Shown: one piece after another, positions 23,286 through 29,348 of the stretch | How positions within the stretch are numbered: position 1 is the stretch's first letter | Layout of the letters: every line of letters begins with the position of its first letter | Assembly: GCA_910585715.1 (NCBI GenBank) | Contig: CAJUEX010000047.1 | Coordinates: 1 to 29,348, forward strand | Source of the DNA: an uncultured Lachnospiraceae bacterium | GTDB taxonomy: Bacteria; Bacillota; Clostridia; Lachnospirales; Lachnospiraceae | Direction of reading: 5' to 3' | DNA length: 29,348 nt | Translations under genes and position numbers: made by a program | The notes under the pieces: model-generated | Database searches by the model: none | Seen by the model: only the letters and a program-made list of their open reading frames with translations | Told to the model about the DNA's origin: nothing

Positions 23286-23623
23286 GGGGTAGTAAAGGTT
23301 TCGACAGGGGTCTTGCAGCTGGAGAAGCTATCCGCAGGTGATGCGTCAAATCACGACAATAAATATAAACGCTGAAGATAATTTAGCATTCGCTGCCTAG
23401 TCGCAGCGTGTCTTCCTTAGTGCACCTACACATTAAGAACCGGGCATCGACTATGTAGGAAACGACATGGGCAAAGCTTTGAGCCTGTGGGCGTAATATG
23501 AAGCTACTAAAACCTGCAGGGTGTTAGTTCCCGGCAGGCAGAGGGAATGAAAAAGAACTGACTATGATAGTAGAAGTACAGGGAATGGGCTTTTGGACAC
23601 GGGTTCGACTCCCGTCTACTCCA
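23286..23623 (+). ncRNA. ssrA: Transfer-messenger RNA (tmRNA)
   Basis: The 5' end GGGGTAG (23286-23292) pairs with CTACTCC (23616-23622) to form the tRNA-like acceptor stem; GGTTTCGACAGGG follows the 5' strand as in all tmRNAs, and GGGTTCGACTCCC (23601-23613) is the T arm. CCA is not encoded after the discriminator A (23623). The tag reading frame ends INAEDNLAFAA-TAG (stop 23398-23400), a typical degradation tag; the exact resume codon is not certain to me, and codons upstream in this frame read ACA ATA AAT ATA. Length is about 338 bases. No clear promoter was found in 23150-23285, which contains the inverted repeat CTTTCTAT/ATAGAAAG around 23212-23270. Confidence 0.95.
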
Positions 23624-23630
23624 TAATGGC

Positions 23631-23847
23631 ATGTTCAGACAGCGGTTTTCCCGGCAGTCACCGGAACGGGCTTTCCGCAGAAAATGATTTCTAAAGGAGC
23701 CCTTATAAAAACGCCAGCGCTTAGCGAGGTATTTTCGAGCTTAGCACTGTTGCGTTTTTATCAGAGCGGGAGCGTGGCGACGTAGAAACATTTTCTGCGG
23801 AAAGCCCGTTCCGGTGACTGCCGGGAAAACCGCTGTCTGAACTGTTA
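23631..23847. mobile_element. MITE-like palindromic element with 54-bp perfect arms
   Basis: The arms 23633-23686 and 23789-23842 are exact reverse complements over 54 bases, running inward from GTTCAGAC to AAAATG. The 102-base centre has a further inner stem, ATAAAAACGC (23705-23714) with GCGTTTTTAT (23752-23761), and the phrase GCTTAGC twice. The 9-bp direct repeat CATAATGGC flanks the element at 23622-23630 and 23848-23856, as expected for a target site duplication. There is no room for a transposase. The right end CTGAACTGTTA recurs at 29182-29192, which may be the relic of another copy. It is more GC-rich than its surroundings. Movement by a transposase in trans is inference. Confidence 0.65.
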
Positions 23848-23870
23848 CATAATGGCTATTTACAAAAAAG

Positions 23871-23911
23871 ATTTAAGCAAGTATATTATAGATATTGCTT
23901 AAATTTTTTTT
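23871..23911 (+). terminator. Rho-independent terminator downstream of ssrA
   Basis: ATTTAAGCAA (23871-23880) and TTGCTTAAAT (23895-23904) are perfect complements around 14 bases, followed by TTTTTTT. It probably was the original ssrA terminator, now separated from it by the palindromic element. Confidence 0.8.
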
Positions 23912-23989
23912 GCTTTAAGCAGCACTATTATATTATTTTGAACAAGCTTACAGAGTATTACATGGCGTTATTGATATAAGGAGATTGAT

Positions 23990-24547
23990 ATGGCAGTAAA
24001 AGAGGATTATATTGCAGGCGGTTTTGAATTTGCAACGGAAGCGGAAGCAAAAGCAGCCAGAAATGATGAAAATAAAATTCAGGCAATTGACAAAAAGCTG
24101 AATTACAAAAACTTCGAAGCCGTTTCCATGGTCTATAATAAAGCAATTGAAAACCATGTGTTTGAGACTGTGATTGGAGAGCTTTATTTAAAAAAGTTGC
24201 AGGAGCATTTGATTGACATAAAAGAAGCAGGCAGTGATTTTGTCTTAAAGCCCGTGCCGATTCGCTCCGGATTGTCTTATACAAAGCGGACTGAGGAAAC
24301 AGCAAAGGTAAAGGTCAGAATCCGTCCTCAGAAAGAAGTGAAGGAAAAATTGAAGTTTTCCATTATTCTGAATTTTTTTCTGGCATTGATTATTGTGGTA
24401 CTCTTCATTATTACATTAACAGGAGAAAATGCCAATATTATCAACTACAGGACAGTTATTACTAACCAATATGCTCAGTGGGAGCAGGAACTGCAGGAAA
24501 GAGAGAAAACAGTGAAGGAAAAAGAAAAGGAGCTTCTTGAAAAGTAA
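23990..24547 (+). CDS. Single-pass membrane protein with coiled-coil tail, unknown function
   Basis: 185 residues. A soluble, charged N-terminal part (1-120) containing FEFATEAEAKAARNDENKI and a predicted helix around KAIENHVFETVIGELYLKKLQEHL is followed by one membrane segment (about 123-143, FSIILNFFLALIIVVLFII) and a Glu/Lys-rich coiled coil to the end (WEQELQEREKTVKEKEKELLEK). With the N-terminus inside, the coiled coil would be outside. I do not recognise the family. AAGGAG stands before the ATG. It precedes the two-component genes by 82 bp and could be functionally linked to them, but a separate promoter for those is likely. Confidence 0.75.
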   Translation: MAVKEDYIAGGFEFATEAEAKAARNDENKIQAIDKKLNYKNFEAVSMVYNKAIENHVFETVIGELYLKKLQEHLIDIKEAGSDFVLKPVPIRSGLSYTKRTEETAKVKVRIRPQKEVKEKLKFSIILNFFLALIIVVLFIITLTGENANIINYRTVITNQYAQWEQELQEREKTVKEKEKELLEK

Positions 24548-24629
24548 ATCCTAAAGGAATTTCACAATTTTTACATACTTGTCTGTTAATATATAGGCTA
24601 AGTTCACAAACTATGTAAGAGGTGAAAAA

Positions 24630-25310
24630 ATGGAAAAATTGAAAATTCTCGTTGTAGATGATGAAAGCAGGATGAGAAAGCTTGTAAAGGACTTTCTGAC
24701 CAAAAACAATTATGAAGTGTTAGAGGCGGAGGACGGCGCTCAGGCATTGGATGTTTTTTTTCGGGAGAAGGATATTTCCCTGGTTCTGCTGGATGTAATG
24801 ATGCCTAAGATGGATGGCTATCAGGTATGTAAGGAAATAAGAGAATATTCCAAGGTTCCCGTTATTATGCTGACTGCAAAGGCGGATGAGCAGGACGAGC
24901 TAAAGGGTTTCCAATACGGTGTGGACGAATATATAACCAAACCCTTCAGCCCCAAGATATTAGTTGCAAGAGTGGAAGCCGTGCTTCGAAGAGCAGGAAG
25001 CGGCACATCCGAGGAGCTGTTGCAGGTTGGTCAGATTACAATAGATAAAACAGCCCATATCGTTACCATTGGAGAAAAGCAGGTGGACCTTAGCTATAAA
25101 GAATTTGAGCTTCTTACTTATTTTCTGGAAAACAAAGGAATTGCATTGTCCAGGGAAAAGATTTTAGATCATGTCTGGAATTATGATTATTTCGGGGATG
25201 CCAGAACTATTGATACTCATGTGAAAAAGCTTAGAAGCAAAATGGGTGAGCAGGGAAATTGTATTAAGACTATCTGGGGTATGGGTTACAAGTTTGAGGT
25301 AGAAGAATGA
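24630..25310 (+). CDS. OmpR/PhoB-family response regulator
   Basis: 226 residues. The receiver domain (1-120) has the acidic pocket VVDDE (10-12), the phospho-acceptor Asp55 in LVLLDVMMPKMDG, and Lys in YITKPFSP (about 104). The C-terminal winged helix (about 130-226) has VDLSYKEFELLTYFLENKG, DHVWNYDYFGDARTIDTHVKKLRSKMG and IKTIWGMGYKFE, typical of OmpR/PhoB transcription regulators. GAGGTG precedes the ATG. It overlaps the sensor kinase start by four bases. Targets are unknown; the lipoprotein and surface protein genes downstream are candidates. Confidence 0.95.
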   Translation: MEKLKILVVDDESRMRKLVKDFLTKNNYEVLEAEDGAQALDVFFREKDISLVLLDVMMPKMDGYQVCKEIREYSKVPVIMLTAKADEQDELKGFQYGVDEYITKPFSPKILVARVEAVLRRAGSGTSEELLQVGQITIDKTAHIVTIGEKQVDLSYKEFELLTYFLENKGIALSREKILDHVWNYDYFGDARTIDTHVKKLRSKMGEQGNCIKTIWGMGYKFEVEE

Positions 25311-26776
25311 AATACAAGTATTCCATAAAAAGGCAGTTTGCGATTATATTTATTGGACTTATGGCCGGCACAATTTTATTGTGCTGGTTTCTTAATAGTA
25401 TCTTTTTGGAAAAGTATTATGTGCAAAATAAAGAAGCGGATTTAAAAAATGCCTATGCCAGCATTAATTACGCAGCTGAAAAAGGAACCCTTAGTTCAAA
25501 AGGGTTTTATTATGAGTTCCAAAAGATATGCGCCACCTACAATATGAACATTATTGTAATGGATGCGGAATCAAAATTGATTTTAAGCTCAGTAAATGAT
25601 TATAAAAGAATGATTACTCAATTGCTGGAATGCGCCATGGGAATGTATGTGCCGGATAAGATTCTGGAAGAAACGGAAAATTTTATTATTCAGAAAAGCT
25701 TTGATGAAGAAACAAACAGCAATTATATTGAAATGTGGGGAGTGCTGGAAAATGGAAATTTGTTTTTGTTGCGTTCTTCGGTGGAAAGCATCAGGGACAG
25801 CGTAAAGATATCCAATCAGTTTTTGGCATATGTGGGAATCGGAGCGGTGATAATCAGTGCATTTGTGACTATGACCATAACAGGAAGAGTGACAAAACCG
25901 ATTCTGCAGCTTGCTAAAATATCCGAAAGAATGAAAAATCTGGATTTTGAAGCCAAATATTCAGGAAATGACAAAAATGAAATCGGCATTCTGGGGGACC
26001 ATATCAATCAGTTGTCCGACACGTTGGAAAAAACCATTTCCGAGTTAAAGACTGCTAACAATGAGCTGAAGAATGATATTCATCAAAAGGAAAAAATTGA
26101 TGAAATGAGAAAAGAATTTCTTTCAAACGTATCCCATGAATTAAAGACGCCCATTGCTTTGATAATGGGATATGCAGAAGGGCTGAAAATAGGAATCAAC
26201 GAGGACGATTCCAGCCGGGATTTTTATTGTGATGTAATTATGGATGAAGCTGGAAAAATGAATACTATGGTAAAGAAGCTTCTTACCCTGAATCAGTTAG
26301 AATTTGGAAATGATGTAGTTACTATGGAGAGATTTGACTTGCATGAACTGATTGAAAATTATATTCAATCGGCAGATATTCTCATAAAACAAAATGGTGT
26401 GAAGGTAGAGCTTCAATGTGATGGACCTGTATACGTATGGGGAGACGAGTTTAAAGTAGAAGAAGTGTTCATGAATTATTTTACTAATGCCATGAACTAT
26501 GCTATGGGAGAAAAGAGGATTAATATAAAAATCCGGAGACAGGCGGACAAAGTGCGAACAACAGTATTCAATACAGGAAATCCTATTCCGGAAGAATCCC
26601 TGCCTTTGATATGGGGGAAGTTTTATAAAGTAGACAAGGCGCGTACAAGGGAATACGGCGGCAGCGGAGTTGGCCTTTCCATTGTAAAAGCAATTATGGA
26701 ATCTATGAATCAGGAGTATGGGGTTATTAATTATGAAAATGGTGTGGAATTTTGGTTTGAACTTGCAGCGGAATAG
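25307..26776 (+). CDS. Sensor histidine kinase
   Basis: 489 residues. One membrane segment (about 11-31), an external sensor domain of about 135 residues, a second membrane segment (about 172-194), then HAMP (ITGRVTKPILQLAKISERM), a linker coiled coil, the dimerisation/phosphoacceptor domain with FLSNVSHELKTPIALIMGYAEGL (His277), and the ATPase domain with MNYFTNAMNYA (N box), FNTGNPIPEESLPLIWGKFYK and GGSGVGLSIVKAIMES (G2 box). This is the partner of the regulator at 24630-25310, with an ATGA overlap. The external domain has no conserved motif I can name, so the signal is unknown; the position next to envelope protein genes suggests a surface or cell wall signal. Confidence 0.95.
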   Translation: MKYKYSIKRQFAIIFIGLMAGTILLCWFLNSIFLEKYYVQNKEADLKNAYASINYAAEKGTLSSKGFYYEFQKICATYNMNIIVMDAESKLILSSVNDYKRMITQLLECAMGMYVPDKILEETENFIIQKSFDEETNSNYIEMWGVLENGNLFLLRSSVESIRDSVKISNQFLAYVGIGAVIISAFVTMTITGRVTKPILQLAKISERMKNLDFEAKYSGNDKNEIGILGDHINQLSDTLEKTISELKTANNELKNDIHQKEKIDEMRKEFLSNVSHELKTPIALIMGYAEGLKIGINEDDSSRDFYCDVIMDEAGKMNTMVKKLLTLNQLEFGNDVVTMERFDLHELIENYIQSADILIKQNGVKVELQCDGPVYVWGDEFKVEEVFMNYFTNAMNYAMGEKRINIKIRRQADKVRTTVFNTGNPIPEESLPLIWGKFYKVDKARTREYGGSGVGLSIVKAIMESMNQEYGVINYENGVEFWFELAAE

Positions 26777-26848
26777 TGGTAAAATAATATAGAGCCCCGG
26801 TATAAAGCAGGGGAAAAGTGAAAAATTCAGATGATGTGAGGAGAGAGC

Positions 26849-27649
26849 ATGAAAAAGAAAACGATAGCTGTTTGTTGCATGGCTTCCGTGTTATTGGGAG
26901 TAAGCGGTTGTGGAAATGCCATACCGGATATGTCAGAAGAACAGGGGGCCATAGTTGCCGAATATGCAGCGGGACTATTATTAAAATATGATAAAAACTA
27001 TACAACCAGACTTGTGGAGGAAGAAGCGGCTGCTTCGGAGCCGGAAGCAGAAGAGAACCAAGAAGAAAAAGAGCCTTCCAAACAGGAAGCAGCTGAACCG
27101 GAGAAGGATTCAGTTTCTGAAAATGAAATAGCAGATGAAAAGGATGGAATTTCGGGAGTGGCTGCCGTTGTAAATATTGGAAGCTTTTTGGAATTAGGAG
27201 CTGTTTCAGTGGACTATCAGGGGTATGAGGTTGTTGACTCTTATACTGAAGGAAATAATACAGACATTGCTTTTGCTATGAATGCTTCACCGGGCGCCAA
27301 GCTGGTAGTGACAAAATTTTTGCTTACGAATACCGGTACGGAAGAAACAGTCTGTGATATGCTTTCAAAAGCGGCCTGTGATGAGCTTCCTGACGGGGTG
27401 CGTTTCCGCATAAAATATGGTTCAGAAACCAAGAATGCATTGCATACCATGCTTTCTGACGACCTTTCAGCCATAAATACCACGATTCCTGCGGGAGAAA
27501 GCGTAACTGCAGTACTTATAATAGAAGTAAAGGAAGAAGAGGCGGAAAATGTACCGGAGATGTCATTGGTTATCGGATATCGCGGGGATACTGTAGAAAC
27601 AAAGCTTCAGCCGGCAAACAAGACTGATGCGCCTGCCTTACAAGAGTAA
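26849..27649 (+). CDS. Lipoprotein with acidic linker and beta-rich C-terminal domain
   Basis: 266 residues. Signal sequence MKKKTIAVCCMASVLLGVSGC with the lipobox GVSGC (Cys21). A short conserved-looking stretch, IPDMSEEQGAIVAEYAAGLLLKYDKNY, is followed by an acidic Glu/Pro/Ser-rich linker (about 57-105) and a C-terminal domain (about 110-255) with strand-like phrases such as KLVVTKFLLTNTGTEE and TTIPAGESVTAVLIIEV, resembling DUF4352-type immunoglobulin-like folds. The function is unknown. AGGAGAGAG precedes the ATG. It lies 72 bp after the kinase gene and 35 bp before the secreted protein gene, so the three may be co-transcribed; similar lipoproteins with EYAAGLLLKY are, as I recall, common near surface-protein genes in Lachnospiraceae. 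Confidence 0.8.
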   Translation: MKKKTIAVCCMASVLLGVSGCGNAIPDMSEEQGAIVAEYAAGLLLKYDKNYTTRLVEEEAAASEPEAEENQEEKEPSKQEAAEPEKDSVSENEIADEKDGISGVAAVVNIGSFLELGAVSVDYQGYEVVDSYTEGNNTDIAFAMNASPGAKLVVTKFLLTNTGTEETVCDMLSKAACDELPDGVRFRIKYGSETKNALHTMLSDDLSAINTTIPAGESVTAVLIIEVKEEEAENVPEMSLVIGYRGDTVETKLQPANKTDAPALQE

Positions 27650-27684
27650 TAGTTCCTATATTCAAAACGAAGGAGGAAACTTAC

Positions 27685-29100
27685 ATGAGTATTCTTGATT
27701 TTAATTTCAAAAGAAAAGCATTATCATTTATGTGCAGTATTCTGATGGCAGTTGCCGTGTTTGGAAGCTTTACCTGCAGCGTACATGCAGAGGAAAGCAA
27801 TCCGGAAAGTTTAGCTTTAATGGAGATTAGCAGACCAAAGGATGTAGAAACAGATTTTAATGTGGAGGAGAGAGGCATGTTTCTTCGTGTTTTAGAAGGG
27901 GCAGGTGAAGAATCTCATACATATAAGATTAAGATTCCGGAAAGAAGCTATATTATTATTAATGAATCCCATAAATGGAAATATGGAACATGGGGCTCTA
28001 CCATAAATTTGTATTCCAATGCTTCTCTTACTTCAAAGGTTGATGCTCCGCCTTTTTCACAAAATATAACCGGAGAGAATTCCCGCATTACTTATTGGTA
28101 TGTGGAAGCAGGAACCTACTATCTTGCAGCTGATAACGCTGATTCAAGGGGTGGTGTCTGGGAACAGCTTACGCTATACGGATATGTATTGCCGGTATCC
28201 AAAGTTGTATCACTAAATGAAAATAAGGTCAATTGTGCTACGGATTTGGTAAAGGCTAATGTGAAAGTGAATGGTGAGGCCGTTTCCACTATGCTGATGG
28301 CTGACGAAAGCAACGCAAGGGACATTCATAATACTTCTTCTGTATGGAATAAAAGTAAAAATGCTAAAGTTACCGCTAATGTTGACAATCAGTATAGTGT
28401 TTTGGACAATGGGAAATATGCCCTCAGGGTAGAATTTAAATCGGATGAGTGGAAGAAATATGCCTTTGATATAAACTTTACGGTTTCCGGACTTAAGCCT
28501 CATGCCCATAGTCTTATTACAACTCCGGCTACCACGATGGCAGATGGGAGTTCTTATAGTAAGTGCAGTGTCTGCGGTATAGTGGAAAATCAGAAGACCA
28601 TATGCAGGATTAGCAAAGCAGCCCTGGCGAAAACAAGCTATACATATACCGGAAAAAGCATTAAGCCGGCAGTAACAGTTAAGGATGCAAACGGCTCAAC
28701 AATCAGCAGTGCTAATTATACAGTTTCTTATAAAAATAATAAATATCCTGGCAAGGCTTCTGTAACGATAACATTTAAAGGCAATTACAGCGGAACGGTT
28801 ACAGAGACATTTACGATAAAGCCAAAGGCAACGAAGATTAGCAAAGCAACAGGAGCAAAGCGCTCAATTAAATTGAAGTGGAGCAGGCAGAAAGGGGACG
28901 GTTACGAGGTTCAGTATTCTACATCCCGTTCCTTTGCCAGAAAGAAAACAGTTACCAAATCGGCTTCCACTACAAGCAAAAGTTTAAAAAAGCTTAAGGC
29001 AGGAAAGAAATATTATGTCCGTGTCCGTGTATATAAGAAAGTAGATGGGAAGAAAATATATTCCGCATGGTCTAATGTAAAGACTGCTACAACAAAATAG
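27685..29100 (+). CDS. Large secreted protein with beta-sandwich and fibronectin type III-like domains
   Basis: 471 residues. Signal peptide with cleavage near SVHA-EE (residue 34). An N-terminal all-beta domain (about 55-170; HTYKIKIPERSYIIIN, WYVEAGTYYLAADN) resembles PPC-like folds. A short HAHSLITTPATTMADGSS/CSVCG segment (about 272-298) looks like the His/Cys module often found in Lachnospiraceae surface proteins. Then comes an Ig-like repeat (about 307-390; YTYTGKSIKPAVTVKDANG, NYSGTVTETFTIKPKA) and a C-terminal fibronectin type III domain (about 395-471; KLKWSRQKGDGYEVQYSTS, LKAGKKYYVRVRVYKKVDGK). No LPxTG anchor; Lys-rich ends may bind the wall. AAGGAGG precedes the ATG. Followed by a terminator at 29119. 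Confidence 0.82.
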   Translation: MSILDFNFKRKALSFMCSILMAVAVFGSFTCSVHAEESNPESLALMEISRPKDVETDFNVEERGMFLRVLEGAGEESHTYKIKIPERSYIIINESHKWKYGTWGSTINLYSNASLTSKVDAPPFSQNITGENSRITYWYVEAGTYYLAADNADSRGGVWEQLTLYGYVLPVSKVVSLNENKVNCATDLVKANVKVNGEAVSTMLMADESNARDIHNTSSVWNKSKNAKVTANVDNQYSVLDNGKYALRVEFKSDEWKKYAFDINFTVSGLKPHAHSLITTPATTMADGSSYSKCSVCGIVENQKTICRISKAALAKTSYTYTGKSIKPAVTVKDANGSTISSANYTVSYKNNKYPGKASVTITFKGNYSGTVTETFTIKPKATKISKATGAKRSIKLKWSRQKGDGYEVQYSTSRSFARKKTVTKSASTTSKSLKKLKAGKKYYVRVRVYKKVDGKKIYSAWSNVKTATTK

Positions 29101-29118
29101 AAATTGCGAAGAAGAGCG

Positions 29119-29157
29119 GGGAATCCGGCAGAAACATGTTCTGTCAGATTCCCTTTT
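29119..29157 (+). terminator. Terminator after the large secreted protein gene
   Basis: GGGAATCCGGCAGAA (29119-29133) pairs with TTCTGTCAGATTCCC (29139-29153), one mismatch and one G-U, around ACATG, and is followed by TTTT. Confidence 0.7.
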
Positions 29158-29232
29158 GGATTCCCGTGGTGAAGCTGTTGGCTGAACTGTTATAAGAAAA
29201 TGAAAAAAAATGAAAAAATTTGAAAAAAGGTG

Positions 29233-29261
29233 TTGACATACTCAAATCTAAATGATAATAT
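29233..29261 (+). promoter_or_regulatory. Strong promoter at the window end, structured leader beyond
   Basis: TTGACA (29233-29238), 17-bp spacer, TAATAT (29256-29261). Downstream, GCTTGT/ACAAGC (29271-29287) and an imperfect CTGAAATTCT/AGAAATTCAG stem up to 29347 follow without a start codon or ribosome site. The leader is cut off by the window, and an rRNA operon leader is a possible reading. Confidence 0.6.
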
Positions 29262-29348
29262 GTACAAGTCGCTTGTGACAGACAAGCAACAGCACCTTGA
29301 CAAACAAACAGCAATGCAACCCTGAAATTCTAAAAGAGAAATTCAGAA

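Noticed and set aside
23687..23788. Possible small gene or CRISPR-like repeats in the centre of the palindromic element
   Set aside because: No open frame of note and only nested complementary stretches; no regular repeat-spacer spacing. No CRISPR array was seen anywhere in the window.

Overview
The window looks like chromosomal DNA of a low-to-moderate GC, Gram-positive gut anaerobe, most likely a member of the Lachnospiraceae (Clostridia). The reasons are strong AGGAGG ribosome binding sites, near-consensus sigma-A promoters, the gap-pgk-tpi operon, a clostridial tmRNA tag ending in AEDNLAFAA, and lysine-rich secreted proteins with fibronectin-like ends. No tools were run: coordinates and promoter, operator and hairpin positions were read by hand, and family names come from recognisable motifs.

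1-2.1 kb is a scarred area: a truncated AAA-type ATPase lacking its Walker A half, an unidentified fragment, an empty stretch, and an intact YaiI/YqxD (UPF0178) gene.

2.1-11.4 kb is the most distinctive part. It holds two BlaI/BlaR1-type signalling cassettes with different operators. The first (minus strand, 6188-8438) encodes a BlaI repressor and a BlaR1 sensor with a complete penicillin-binding domain. Its operator, TTAC-N4-GTAA, is also found twice in front of a convergent operon (2315-6114). That operon encodes a lipoprotein with two copies of an uncharacterised domain and a membrane-anchored protein with a third copy. The second cassette (8740-11397) has a BlaI-like repressor and an M56 protease whose external part is not a penicillin-binding domain but looks like a beta-propeller. 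Its operator is probably GTTCGGC-N4-GCCGAAC.

11.4-15.0 kb holds remnants (a YjdF-like piece and a truncated methyltransferase), a MATE efflux gene preceded by what looks like a guanidine-IV (mepA) riboswitch, a GNAT acetyltransferase and a DUF1349 protein.

15.0-18.7 kb is the glycolytic operon gap-pgk-tpiA, with a promoter-proximal 16-bp palindrome, hairpins between the genes and a strong terminator at the end. 18.7-20.1 kb carries two tandem paralogous secreted proteins. 20.1-23.9 kb is the secG-rnr-smpB-ssrA block for secretion, RNA decay and ribosome rescue. A 217-bp palindromic element with perfect 54-bp arms and a 9-bp flanking direct repeat sits directly against the 3' end of tmRNA.

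24.0-29.1 kb encodes a membrane protein with a coiled-coil tail, an OmpR-type two-component system, a lipoprotein and a large secreted fibronectin-type protein. The window ends with a strong promoter and a structured leader of unknown downstream gene, possibly an rRNA operon.
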